Part shown: one piece after another, positions 1 to 13,200 of the stretch | How positions within the stretch are numbered: position 1 is the stretch's first letter | Layout: each line of letters opens with the position of its first letter | NCBI GenBank assembly: GCA_964247055.1 | Contig: OZ176052.1 | Span: forward strand, 4,836,001-4,900,000 | DNA: 64,000 nt | Source: Paragordius varius | Taxonomy: Eukaryota > Nematomorpha | Reading direction: 5' to 3' | Made by a program: the position numbers and the translations under genes | Notes under the pieces: model-generated | Database searches by the model: none | Told to the model about the DNA's origin: nothing | What the model saw: only the letters and a program-made list of their open reading frames with translations

Positions 1-715
1 TGATTACGCCATGGTAGTTTTATGTGATTTAAGATATTTGAAACCGGAAATTCAACAAAAGTTACCTCTTTGGATGTTGAATGGCAAAAGTCACATTGAA
101 AAATGCCATTTTAAATCAACGGCCGAATTTGGGTACCATGTTTCACATGTATAGCTTTTTAATATAATTTGCTTAGTTTTTCAAACAAGTCAAGGCGTCA
201 CGGTAATCGAACAGTGCAATTAATTTAAAGCTCTAAACGGATTTTATGATTGAGCTGGATGTAATTATATTGAAATGGCAATCATGATCTCAATTATTAA
301 TAAATTTGGAATTTCATTTGATATATTTGTTGGTATTTTATCCAAAATACACTTCAAATTCAAAAACATTTTTTTGAAAATTTTACGTGAAAACCCTATT
401 GGACTATATAAAATAAACAAATGCACCTATTTATGGTTAGTATAACCGTTTTTTTCTCACAAAATTGTTATTATATATAATTTAATTTTACTCGATATAT
501 CCTAATGTTAGACAAAAAGGATGCAAAAATTGTAAAATTCTATGCTTGGCTTCCTTTTCATATGTAAAGCAAATATATAAAAGTTGGCCTGGGTGAGTCA
601 CCAATTTATTTAAAGTTTTATTAAAAAATGTAAAAATCTAAGTGTATATATATCAATCAGAATAAATATACTTTATTTGTATAAATTATGTATATTATTT
701 AGTTCAGTTAATATA
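1..715. other. Intergenic AT-rich sequence, no gene seen
   Basis: I find no open frame, splice-consistent exon or recognisable repeat here. The last part (about 672-715) is probably the 3' UTR of the minus-strand gene that ends at 716. Confidence 0.6.
672..677 (-). promoter_or_regulatory. Probable poly(A) signal AATAAA
   Basis: The minus strand reads AATAAA about 39 nt after the TAA stop (716-718) of the unrecognised gene. Position and sequence fit a cleavage signal, although AATAAA also occurs by chance in DNA this AT-rich. Confidence 0.45.
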
Positions 716-2792
716 TTAAACAGATTTTCCAATGGACTCACTGTTAACTCTCGAAGAGGTTTCGATATTAGTTTGATTGTCTTGTGCAATAAGGAGTTGT
801 GTTTCATCATTCCCTTTGCCAGTGGGAGATGCCGGACTAGATTTATTTCGTTTTTCTTTTTTACTTTTGGTCGTGGTATTGCTTGTAATGCTTTTATTTT
901 TGACCAATATAGGTTTTTTAGTTGGTTCTTTTTTCGTGCTTGATGAGGTTATTTCATAAATTTTGTTTTGGCTATTAGATCTTGCTTTTAAACTTAATGT
1001 GGGGGATGATACAGAGTTCCTGAGATTTTGAGAATTGCCCTTTATACCGAAATTTATTATATATCCATGGTGGTTTTTTATCACAAAATGTTTCAAAACC
1101 CTAAAATTTGGTGTTTAAACAAAATAAATTCCAAAACCAAACTGTGATAAACAGGTGATTATCAGTCTTTTACACTTTTGCAAAAAATTAAGTGCAAGCC
1201 TAACTTTTCATGCTCTATATCTCTTGTCTATTTTTTAAAGATGTTAAAATATGCCTTTTTATACATATGTTTATATTCTAAAAAGTGGCAACTTTTGAAT
1301 AAATTGTCAATGTTTCGATAGTAATAAACATCCTATTATTTATTTATCATCTGTTTATTTAAACACGCCAATTTATTTGATGGATGAACCGGAGCTATTT
1401 TGGTTTAATTTAAAAATCATTTGTATTTTGTAAAGTTTCTTACGATTTGCGGCTCTGGAATACTACTCGTCTCGTTTTCTACGTTTGTTGTGAGCGTATA
1501 ATAATTGTCACTTGCATCCATATAATTGGAATTACTTTCAACACTTTTGGGCCCTGATATCGTATTATTTGCCGGTTCTTGATTGCTTTTTTGGGGTGTT
1601 TTAGAAGTGTCCTTTGTTTCACTGTTTTCTTTTTCATCCTCCTCGTCGTCATCCTTATCTTTACAAAAAAAACTTAAATAATCCATAATTTTCTCAAGTA
1701 AAACAATCTTGAACTATTATGGCTATTATGATATGGTTGATAATATATTATAGAGTTATGGCATTTATGTTGTGCCAATTCACATTTTTAACCTATTGGC
1801 AATGCAGTAGCGTATGGGTAAAAACAACAAATGGTTAAAATTAAGCAATTTTTTATACAACAATATTAAATTTTATTTAATTAAGGGAAAAATTGCTTTT
1901 ATATGATTTGCTACTGTAATACCAATGGCTAACAACAAAAAGTGCTGTGATTTTGTAACAAATTTACTTATCAAATCTGCTTTACCATGTTAAAAAAAAT
2001 TGTTTCCATTATTTAAAATAAATAGTCAAATTTATAAAAAAAAATTATTGATGTAAGTACCTGTTTTTTTCCCCTTTTTCTTTTTCTTGCGCCAAGAAAA
2101 CCACCATTCATGATCTTTCGGATTAACGATTTCGGACGAATATTTATAGATTTCTTTCCCCCGCGAAAATATCAATGGTTTATCTTCTTTATCATCTTTT
2201 TCTTCTATAAGAAATATTATGACCTTTGTACATGTTAGGAACCTTAAAATTGTATTTATAAATAAGGGATAAGCTATCCAACGTTAACACCAAATAAGAT
2301 ATATTATCTGGCTATATTAAAATTTAATAGTACAAACTGAGAATTTTATTTGTTTCATATTAAGGTCATGTGAATGAGCCGTTAAGGCGACTATGTCTCC
2401 TCTCAATATGCACATTCAAATAGCTCCCATGGTCTCCTCCTATTTTTTAAAGTTTTCATGAGCCAAAATGTTGGCCCACATTTTTCTATCCTTAGGTTTT
2501 AAATGTATTCTCATTATACAAAAAAGAATGGAATATCCAATTTTTCGAAAAGAATACTATATTTATAATATTTTGCTTTAAATTTTGAAAGAGGAAAAGC
2601 AATAATTAATATTGATATTGCAAACATTAAATTTATGAAATTTGGTTATTTTTGAAGTGTATAATTAAATTATTATATAATGAAATTTGAAAACATACCC
2701 AATGAATCGTCGCTGGTAGATGGAGATAAGGTTTTGGGCTAAGAATTAGTATTTGCAATACATACCTTTTCGGAATTTTCTTCATTTTTCAT
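716..2792 (-). CDS. Unrecognised acidic/lysine-rich protein, 260 aa, 6 exons
   Basis: Exons on the minus strand are 2766-2792, 2699-2738, 2061-2204, 1444-1658, 1048-1100 and 716-1019. All introns are GT-AG, phases agree, and the sum is 783 nt including the stop. The protein starts MKNEENSEKPKTL. An acidic stretch is followed by the one conserved-looking block, PLIFSRGKEIYKYSSEIV and then DHEWWFSWRKKKKKGKK (about residues 30-69). Next come an Asp/Glu run, a Ser/Asn/Thr-rich linker, a short PPWIYNKFR block (about 151-159), and a Lys/Ser/Thr-rich tail that is probably disordered. I do not recognise the family, and no signal peptide or membrane segment is visible. Introns 1 and 5 are only 27 and 28 nt. 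Removing the last one joins the PPWIYNKFR frame to the long tail frame, which otherwise would not connect. The model rests on splice signals and open frames, not homology, so exon 5 is the least certain part. Confidence 0.65.
1020..1047 (-). other. 28-nt micro-intron (intron 5 of the 716-2792 gene)
   Basis: It begins GTATAAAG and ends AATCTCAG. It is a phase 2 intron. Its removal joins codon CG|G and links the exon 5 frame to the 101-codon last exon. If retained, translation stops within about 25 codons. It is supported by frame continuity only. Confidence 0.6.
1753..1950. mobile_element. MITE family 1, diverged copy in an intron
   Basis: Lies within intron 3 of the minus-strand gene. It shares the family core with copies at 15962 and 58940: a GCAATxCAGTAGCGTATGGG block on the left, and GCTACTGTAATACCAAT, its near inverse, on the right. 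The ends (GGCATTTATGTTG... and ...CAAAAAGTGCTG) are worn versions of the CATTAATGTTGG inverted repeat. Confidence 0.6.
2739..2765 (-). other. 27-nt micro-intron (intron 1 of the 716-2792 gene)
   Basis: It begins GTATGTATTG and ends ACTAATTCTTAG, so it holds a branch-point-like ACTAAT. It is phase 0 and exactly 9 codons long, but its last three bases TAG would be an in-frame stop if it were retained. It separates a 9-codon first exon from a 40-nt second exon. Confidence 0.6.
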
Positions 2793-3497
2793 GGTATGAT
2801 AAAATAGGAAATTTACCATAAATTTGGCATTGATTTGCCACGTAATACCAAAACTGGTGGCTTTGGTTGTTTTATTTCATGTTCTAAAAATAAATTAGAA
2901 TGTTTGTAAAAATAACGATATCCTATGGACTTTGAGTAATGATACGATTAATTAGTGTTTCACTATTTTTACTTTTTACACGTTACCACTATCTTAATTA
3001 ATCACGTTATGCTCAAATTTTTTTCTCTCAAAGTTTTTCACTCCCTAAATAAAATATCAAATTTATTTTTGGTATCTTAGCATAACAAGCGTTGAATGTT
3101 TTAGCGATAAAATGATTAATTATGTAATTTAAAAATTACGCATTTTCTCATAATTATTGTATATTAACATAAAGTATCTATAAAATCTATGAGAAATTAT
3201 AAAAAGTAAAATATCTACTATATAATAATCTAAAATTGTTTTAGATCATATGGCATTTATTAACTTATATCAAATGTTGGTTATCATTTAAATAATTGAA
3301 TAAACTAAACGTATGAAAAACCAATAATTATATTTTATTGTGATCATCCAAATATCCTACCGATTTTAGGATATTTTCCAACATGGCAAAACAATTCAGA
3401 TATACAAGAACTATCAATATTTTTAAACTCAGTGGATGAGCTGATAAAATTTTGGTAAAAAAATTGTTAGCTTGTATCCCCTTTTGGTATTCGCTGA
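2793..3497. other. Intergenic AT-rich sequence
   Basis: Region upstream of the minus-strand gene, likely including its promoter. I see no further exon or TATA box that stands out from the AT background. Confidence 0.4.
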
Positions 3498-4989
3498 TCT
3501 ATATATTTATAAAAATGGAAAGTGGTGACTTTGTGATCTGTTTCCGGAAAACCGGTAAACCCATTCAAATCAAAATGTCGCAAAAATATAATCATTAATG
3601 AATGCCCCGACAATAGCTTCGCCCTTTTTTTGAATTAGGTCCCCAGTTCGGGCCCACCCCGTGTAAAAAACGGTTTTTTTTTGAAAATAGAAGTCCACAA
3701 AAATCGTGTTGAGACAATTTTCCGGAGAACGTGTCGGACCATTCAATTTCAAATATAATTTACTTATTTTCGATTGCGCCGAACATAGTCGGCTCGCTTT
3801 TTTAATTTTGGCCCTCTTTTTACCCGGTCCCCTTATAAAATGCATTTTTTTCAAAAAAATTAAGTCCACAAAAATAATTTTTTAAATCTATTTTTCGCCC
3901 AAGGTATGAGACCGTAAAAATTCAATAAGGATTCCACGTATTCCCTGTTAAAAGGCAAAAAGTTTAGTCAAGCGTTTTTTTATATTGGCTCCGAGTAAGG
4001 AGATGCCCGCGAAAAACTGACCCGTTATATCGAAATACCGTGCCTTTGGGGCTAAATTTCAGAAAACCTATAAGGCCATATGAGTTCAATAGCTGCTTAA
4101 AATATTACCCGTAACAAGGCAAAATTTTAGATCGTACGTTTTTTTTCAATTAGCCGTTTATTAGGCCCTTCACACCCTGAAAAATGCTCCACCATAGAAT
4201 GATTTTAAAATTTTGAGGCAATTTTTCCAAAAACTTATAAGAGCATATGGAATCAATCATGATTCCAGGTATTCTCCGTAAAAAGGCAAAAATTTTAATC
4301 AAGCACTTTTTTGTATCAGCCTCTGGATAGGGGGCTACCCGCCAAAAAGTGCGCCACTATATAGAAAATACGTTGTTTTGGAACTAATTTAAAGAAAACC
4401 AATCAGGCCATAGAAATATTACCCGTAACCAGGTAAAAATTAAGGTCAGGCCTTTTTTATTAGCCGTTAATTTGGGGCCGTTTTGCCCTAAAAATACACT
4501 ATCATATAACGATTTTTTAGTGTTGTATTTTTTCAAATAACCCATGAGATGATGGTCTCAAAGATCATTCCAAATATTTTCCCAACAAAGGCAAAAAATT
4601 TAATTTTGCGCTTTTTCCATATGGGTAGGCTACCGGTTTAAAACCGAGACGCTATACAAAAATGGCCTGGCTTTGAAGCTAATTTTCAAAAAAATTAAGA
4701 AGCCATACGAGTTCAATAAAGGCTTTAAATATTACCCATAAAAAGGTAAAAATTATAATATAGCGGTTTTTTCCGTTAGCCGTCAATTTGGGGCCTTTAC
4801 ACCAGTAAACAATATATTAGTATGAATCCAACGTTTAGAAAATCCTATGAGATCATAGCTATTAAATAATGTTTCGAAATAATCCACATATATGGATCAT
4901 TTTATTGTCCCTTTTTTTAAATAGCCCTCTCCCCCCCAGAAGTCCGAAGGACTTCCTCGGGCTGCGTAGCAGCGCGAGATGTACGCTAG
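3498..4989. mobile_element. Helitron-like non-autonomous element, copy 1 (1492 bp)
   Basis: The left end is A|TCTATATATTTATAAAAATG and the right end is CGCTAG|T, as in Helitrons (5' TC, 3' CTRR, insertion between A and T). Just before the right end are two stem-loops: GAAGTCC-GAA-GGACTTC (4938-4954) and GCTGC-GTA-GCAGC (4961-4973). The body carries degenerate internal repeats of roughly 120-150 bp with phrases such as GGCCATATGAGTTCAATA and ATTACCCGTAACAAGGCAAAA. No Rep/helicase frame is present; the 99-aa open frame on the minus strand (3570-3869) is not a recognisable protein. The same right-end sequence closes the array at 44246-50278. Confidence 0.75.
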
Positions 4990-5139
4990 TGATATTATAA
5001 TGGTTTAACATAATATGCGTACAAATGGAATTAAAGATTTTAAATACTTTAATAATGATTGGAAAAGCCCCTATTTTAGATCAATATCCTTATACCAATT
5101 TCAAGATTTAGGTTTTTCATTTATTTAATAAATAAAAAT

Positions 5140-5366
5140 TCTTGGGTGTCCAACACAGATGGCTTCGGGGGCCGCATTCGCAAAATATATGGGCATCAAA
5201 TATTGTATTATATTACCAAAAAACTATTTATTTCAATTTTTGCTAGTTCATTGCCAAAATTTGGGAAAAATTTACCAAAATTTATTCTTAGATTTTGTAA
5301 TTTATATTTTAAATTTCTAGCGGGCTGAAGAAATATTTTGAAGCGCCGCATGTTGGACACCCCTGA
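5140..5366. mobile_element. hAT-like short element with GGGTGTCCAACA ends
   Basis: The left end GGGTGTCCAACACAG and the right end ATGTTGGACACCC are inverted, and both are followed inward by a GGCCGC/GCGCCGC motif. GGGTGTCCAAC-type ends with GCGGCCC inside are typical of non-autonomous hAT elements. A related copy lies near 17519-17795. The 60-aa frame inside is incidental. Confidence 0.5.
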
Positions 5367-7220
5367 AATAAACTATATTTTGTTAAAATTATATGGTCGA
5401 ATAACCTCTGGATAAAGGAAATATATAGAATAAGCTTTTAAATAAAATAAGAAACATATTTATATTAGCTTGGTCTGTTACAAAAAATATTTTTTACTTT
5501 ATTAATTATGACAAGGTGTCTTCTATTTACATATATTTTTTTAGCAATAATATATCGCAAACTTTGGGGATATGTATTTTTATTAATTATATCAGATTTT
5601 CTTAAAATTTTTGGTAAATCAGAAAATATGTTTAACATGAAACTCTTTTATGCGGCATTCCAGGTTTTTAATCTGTTAAACAAATTTATGTACATTTTTT
5701 AAGAATGTTTGATTGTTTATTCGTTTTATCAATTTTAATTAAAACATATATTGACCTAAGAATTGGTTGTTGGTTGGGGTTCATCTGTACTAATACTTAG
5801 CTTTTCCTTTCTTTAATAAGTATACTCGTTTAAATTATTGTGACAGTCATAAATTGGAATATATATAATCCCTGTTTCTACTGTTATTTTCCATATACTT
5901 TATCAATATTGGATCTAATACCTAATAGGATTCATTTCCTATTATTAAATGATTTATAGATATTCATGCAACTCTGTAAGTTTTGATAGGTGGATGATGA
6001 ATTTTTATAGACTTTGTATTGAATAAGCATGAATGGGTTTTGAACCGGTTTTTTGACCGCTTATGAACACAGACATTCCTGCAAATCTTTATTAAATGTT
6101 GCAAATTAACCAGCAATAAATAGGAAGTTAACCGTTTGAATTGGGATTCAGGAGTGTAATAAAACACATAACAATGAATAAAAATGTGGTCAATTTTATA
6201 ATTTCATTATTATTTGTTAAATTTAATTTTTATAACATTATTTCCAAATTATTTAGTAACGTGAAACATATATATTTTCTTTGCTGGTGGGTCCGGTTTG
6301 TTCCCACCCTGTAAATTACATTATAAAGAGAGCATTTCATCTTTTTACTTTATTTTTATATGAAATCTTTTTTCGAATAAATTTTAAAGCAAATATTACC
6401 CATATTTATTTTTTGATTGAATGTAAATGATTGTATCGTAAATATATGATAAAATAATCAATATTATATACATGTATAGTTTAAAATAATAAATTGTGTG
6501 GATGATGTTATTTTACATGAAACAATATATTAATCAAGTTTTGTACAAAAATGCGATACAAAAATAAATTGTATGAATTTATCATCACCTACTATATATT
6601 TTATATAAGATTTAAAATAGACCGGGAATCAAAAGTATTTTGAACTAGACAGATTGTAAGGCATAAATCAGGCAAATGGATTATACATAATATGTATATA
6701 ATAAATTATTAAATTATATGTGGGTTAAATTTTTTTTATCAAAAATAGAAATGGTCATTAAAAATTTATCAAATACGTTTTTACCAATTATATTCAGATA
6801 TAAAATATTAATAAGAAATGCGGATAGAGTAGGGAAATATTTTGATTAACATATAAACCCTTTTGCATTGATTAAATTAATTCAAATTAAAAAATTGACA
6901 CCGATAAAATGTTTAAAAATAATATAAATATGTATTGCGAATCACTCTATTATTCCAGAAAATCAAACAAACTAAAAAGGATAAATCAAATGGATTGCAC
7001 CAAAACACCTTTATAATTTATGTTTTTAACAAATTAATATTATAGTAAGGATTCAAGGAAATTTTAATATTAAATTGTAAGTTTGTTGGGTGTGCATGCA
7101 TAAAATAAAATATTATATAATATAATATTAAACACTATCAACTAACATCCTATTTTTGGCACCAAAATTTGTAATCAAATATATTAATGTTATTATTATT
7201 GGATATTTCCCAAGAGTCCG
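5367..7220. other. Intergenic AT-rich sequence, no gene seen
   Basis: Between the 5140 element and the 3' end of the CNC gene. Short open frames here (for example 5508-5702 plus, 5964-6167 minus) are composed of AT-rich codons, lack flanking splice logic and match no family I know. Confidence 0.5.
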
Positions 7221-10200
7221 TTAATTTTCAATTCTTGTCATGTCCTTTATTGGTTCCCAATAAAATTTAAAGGTTGTTAAATCATTGGAATCGTTGATTT
7301 TCCGTATTACAACATGCTTTGTTGTTGATGCGGGCATTTGTTCATCAAAGCAATCATCACATTCATCGGCCACTTCATCATGCATGTTGGCATAGGTAAG
7401 ATCGCGCGGCCTTAAATACCCACACCCCTTATCGCCAAAATCAATTTCATAATTCTAATTTTATGCAAATAAATAAAAAATATTTTACAGTATTCCATAT
7501 TAAGGTTGATGTTAAAAAAGAAGACAGAGCTTTTATAATGTTTCACAAAAAATAAAGGGTTTATTCTTCTTAAGAATTGAAAAATTTTGGGAGATGAAAA
7601 CAGACAATTATTAATATAATTAATTACCCAGTGTTTTCGGGAAAGTTTAATAATTAATTATTAATTAACATAATCGTCTGTTTTGATAAGACGGAATAAA
7701 TCAGTGTTCTAAACGAATGATTTTAATTTTAAACGAAATTTCATTATTTAAAAATATAAAAAAATATAGGTTATTTTCAATATTGGAAAACATATAATTT
7801 ATTTAAGGATGAATTTTAATTGTTAGAGGGTGAATTTGAATTGTTTAAGGGAGAATTTGAGTTTTTGGTATACCAAAATTTTTCCCCTTAAATTACTAAT
7901 AAAATATAATGTTTTTTCAAATATATTTTTTAGAAGAAGTTTTTGAGCATATTAAAAATATTTTATACACCTTGAAAAATTTTGATAACAATGGGTCGTT
8001 TCATTATTCATGTTACAATTTAAAACATACTGAAATATTTATGTCAAACGGATTTATGGTACGATTAATTGAATTTGAGAGAAAATTTTCGGCGAAAGAT
8101 TGTTCAAGTTTTTGTCTGTATTCGTTTATTTGATGTTCCAACTCTAATCGTTCCTCCAACAGGCGAGCTTTTGCTTTGTTCAGTAAATTTACATTTTGTC
8201 CAAGATAATTGATCACTTTAAAATAAAATTTATTATGTAGAAAATAAAATAAAGTTAAGTTTTATTTCCAAGATGACAATGTAAAATATACTATGATAAA
8301 AAAAATCCAATCAATGAGATCCTACATCGACATTTTATATATTTTTTCATATCGGTGACAAATTTTGATAATTCGCACCTGACCTTTAATTTGTTTATAG
8401 TTTTATTTTTAAATTAAATTTTCCAAATTTTTCGCGTCCCCCTTTCTTAGGAACCACTGCAGTAGTGTATGGGCAAAATGTATTAAACAATTTTTTCCTT
8501 TTTTTATTTAATTTTATTATAAAAAAATTACCGACATTACTGTATTACCAAATGGCAAGCAATAATGTGTATATACCAGCATAAATAAGCATTAAAAAAG
8601 TAAAATATAAAACAATATTATAGTTCCTAATTTATTTTAATTTTGTCTTATTTTTACATTCAACAGAGATTACTAATGGTATAATAAAAATTGAAATTAT
8701 ACAGACAAAAGGTAAAATCATATTTCAAAATACAACCAAATTCTTCAAAACTTCAATTTTTCCCAATCAGAATAACAATTGTATAATACATTATTGATTG
8801 AACCAATTTACATCTCTATCTCCTTGTAATTTACAAATCAAGTTTTTTTGAAGTAAAGATTGTATGTTTTGTCGGTTCATATATTAATTTAATTGCTTAA
8901 ATTATTGCCAATTTAATTAATAAAGAATAAAATAAGGTTAACATTGTAATAATCTAAAAAATGATATTATCATATTTTTGGCTTTTGCCTTAAAGGGGTT
9001 TCAAAAGTGGTTGGTTTCGGTTCCGTCCGTGAAAAAACGATAATAAGCTTTAAAATGAGAAATTCAGCTGTTAATATGTGAGCAAATGTAAATTTTTGCT
9101 TATTTTGTTAGGTCATCACACATCCATGAAAAAACGTATTTCAACCATATTTATTAAACGTAAAGATATTAGTCGTTATATGTATTTTTAAGTTATCTAC
9201 AGTATTGAAAAAGGATTCGCTTAATTTACTTAAAATCTAATTTTGGGACCAATGAAGTGAACAATTTCTCATACATTTATCTTACAGGTGTTATACAATA
9301 CCAAATAAAGAATAGCACAAATCTAATTTAAGGTAATACTATCAAGTTTCCGTTTCCGACAATTCTGAGCCGCAATCTTATTCTTGCCTCTACGCCTTAT
9401 GTCGCGCACAAGACCAATTTGTTCTGCGGTAAGATCCGATTTTCTTAACAGCTCACCAAATGCATCGATAGGCAAACTCACTATATCATCCAAACTGAAT
9501 GGAAGGGATAAAGCTAAAGCCAGCCTATTATCCTTATCCATGGTATCCATCAGGGATCCAACACTCATTTTGGATTCATCATTCGTTATTGTATCATCCA
9601 TTGATATTTCATTATCGAAATTGTAGGTGTTATTATCATTATTGGTATCATTATGGGTATTCATTTCCTCTCTAACCATTTCATCTATCGTAGTAGCATT
9701 ATTTTGTTTGTTGGCAAGTGTGGACGCATCCATATTTGTATCGTGTTGAAAGCCTGTAAAAAAGGTTGGGAACAATGTTTCCTGATTATAGCAAGAAGGC
9801 ATAGGTTTGTAGAGTGTAGTGTCAGGATGCCTATTACATTGACCTATATTGCTTTCGTTTTGTACTAATTCGTTATAATTTGGATCCGGTTTCTTAAATT
9901 GGCTTTATGGTATATAATAAATTTTAAAACATCTCAAAATAAAATAAATAGAAATTTGCAGTTAAGTATTATATTAAATGCATATCACTACATATAAGTA
10001 TATATATATATATATATATACCTTGTACGGAGGCCTATTTGATATTCAATATATTTCTTCACGAGTTCCTCAATATGAGCATTATTATACCATTCTAAAA
10101 GACAATAAATATACTCATTAGAATTCCTTCTAATCGATCTAATTATCATAATATAAATTTAAAAAATGACACTAAGTAAAGACATTTCGAACTCTTTAAA

Positions 10201-13200
10201 TCTCTATAACTATTTAGTATATGTCAGTTGCTTTTATCTATAAAGCTTTTTGGAAAACTACCTTTGCTAAAAGCCATTTGCTGTTTCCAAAGGCCAATGT
10301 GTTTAAGCCACTGACCATAAGTTGTTTGAGTATTGGCTAAATTGTTTTTAGACCCAGGAGATTGTTTAACGTCCTTGGTGTTGCCATATTCTATGACTGA
10401 TTTGTCGGTAAAAAATCGTGGGTTACCACATTCAGCGATTGATACATCATTAAACTGTTTTTGATTGTGTCCATGTAAATTAGAACCTAACCGTGGAATA
10501 ATAAAATATTAATTAACGAAAGAATAATAAAATTAATTATAATTATCATTACTTTCATTTGGTGTATATGGCGTGGGAAAAGCATGTTTAGATAAATCGA
10601 GTCCATATATAGCGGCATTCGTTTGAATATTTTTGGAATAATTTTGGTTTATTTGAGCAGCGTTTGTCATCTCATCCTCAAAGTTTAAATCGACACCAGA
10701 CTACAATCGATAAAAATAGTTATGGCATAAATATTTTTTTAATTGCGATTTTTGTTGTAATTATTGTTATTATATATTGATTTAATATATAGAAACCCAA
10801 ATTTGTATAATTCATTATTATAAATAAAATTAATTATGGCATCCTTTAATAATAAAACATTAAATTTTTAAAAAATATTTGAAAACTTACATCAGTGTTC
10901 AAGCCATCTTTGGGACTTAAACCATTTTTTTCGTCTGGTGAGGATTGACTAATTAAACCACATTCCTCGTCTCTAAAACCGGAACTACTGTTTCGGCATT
11001 TACTTTTTACAGAGGTCGAGGTGCTTGAACTTTCTCGTTCAATGGGCAAAATTTGGTCAGAGTCTTTTAAAAATTTATGATGTATCGTTAATGGTTTATA
11101 CATGAAATTAGAATTTTGAAGGTTTATAGCATCCGATTTGGATTGATTATGTTCGCTAGAGTTAAGATTTGATTTATGTGAAGGATTACATCGATTCTGT
11201 TGTCTTTGACATGCTGATGAGGAAATAACTTCTTTTGAGGTTTCAATTTTTGGCATGTGATTCGAAGAATTGTCTAATTTGGTCTCAAAATTTTTTAATA
11301 ATTGCAAATTTTCAATCGAACATTTAGAAGTTTTATTAGATAAATGCTGTGTTAAATCCAATGTCTGCAAAATATTAGTTTGATCTGATTGCAATGCTGA
11401 ATAATTTTGGTATTCATTCCAATATGGGTGATTAGCTTGATATTTGATGGGCGCTACAATTTAAAAATTTATAATTTCATAAGTAATCAATTTATCAGAA
11501 AATTATAACGCAACCAATTAATCATTTATTGATTGCAAAAAGTTATCAATTACTTTTACACATAAACAAATGTAATATCTTAATGTTATTCCAGACACAA
11601 TTATCCATAATATTAGATAAGAATAATAATACCATTTTGTGGAGTTTTTAAAAAACTTATTTTAGGCTATTAATTTTTTAATAATATTTTTATATAATAC
11701 AACGCTCCTTTTAAATTTTAACATGCAAAAGAAAAAAAATTCGTCTGCGCACCGAAATGATTTCAAAAAAATTACCCGATTGATTACACCCATTTTTCCT
11801 CCAGAGTTGGTAGAATAAATTTTGTTGCTGGCACATGATCTCGTAATTATGGATCATTGTAGCATTTGAAGTAGCGCTAGTTGGATTATTTAGATTCCCA
11901 CATGCAGTCATGGTGGATAGGTAAATGTTTAACATGTATTGATTGATAGATTCGAAATAGGCTTTAATCCGTTCTGTATATAGGCGTGACCGTTCGGACG
12001 ATGATTGCATACTTTGTGGATTGTCATTGTCTTTGTCATCGTCCTCATGCAATGTAAGGGAATTTTCATTAAGCATTGTGTTAAAATCCATTTTAACACT
12101 TTCAACTCCTCCGTGGGTGGGAGTAGATCTTTCCACCATACAATCTAATTCATTCTTAACCGATTTTGTATCGCCGAAAGCTATTGCTGTGCTATTTGTT
12201 GCCAATAACCTGGGGCTTCTTTCTTTGCCCCTGATGCATAAATTGATTGGAGAAGATGGTTGACTTTCATTTTGATTGATATAAATGGGATTTGGAAAGT
12301 ATGAGGGAGTTTTATTTACCTTTGATGCAATCTAAAGGATAAACGAAATAGAATAGGTCCTCACAATGTATATAGTCAATAAATAATCTATTAATAAACA
12401 TGACAAAAATGAAATTTTTAAATTTTTTTAAAACAAATTAAATAATTTTTATGGTTTAATTATCAAAAATATAACTCTAGAATTGATTTAAAAATCCGAT
12501 GTTTAAAGTTTTTATAAAAAACAATGTGATTTCACGAATTCGAAATTGGCATTATAATCGCAAAAAACAGGTTAACGTAAGGAGCTAAATTAACGTTTGA
12601 TGGTCTGAAAAATTGGGTAAAGGTTTATATACTTTTTGAGTATTTACTTTATCATTGTAAAATATTTGCATCTTTAGATTAAGGAAGTTGGAATATCAAG
12701 AGGTTGTTTAAATATATTAATTTTGTTGAATTTATTAAACTATAAATATAAGCTTTCTTGAGGTAATAAATTGCATGTGTAAAAAATTTCCTCCTAAAAT
12801 TTTTAATATCAATTGATGCTTTATTTATAAAAGTTAAGCGATTTTATTCGAATTCACGGGCAACACTTCTCTTTAACAATAAAATAATTAGAGCTGTTAT
12901 TGCCATTTCGGTATTTTTAATGGCTGAAAGAGAGTATAATTTACATGTCTCTTGGTATGTATGATTTTTCCTTTTTATCAATTGCATATTAAGTTGATAT
13001 TGTCGCTGATGCCTGTTCAAATCGAATGTAATTGATGAAAATTAAAAAACTAATAAATATTAACAGTGTAAATCAAACTCCGATCCATTCAAAATTCCGA
13101 AATGGTCAATACTCGTTTATAAAAGAAGGTTTAAAGATATTTATTGTGTTTAACAGTTCATTACTTTTCACTTTTTTATAGACAGGTACATTCAGTGTTA

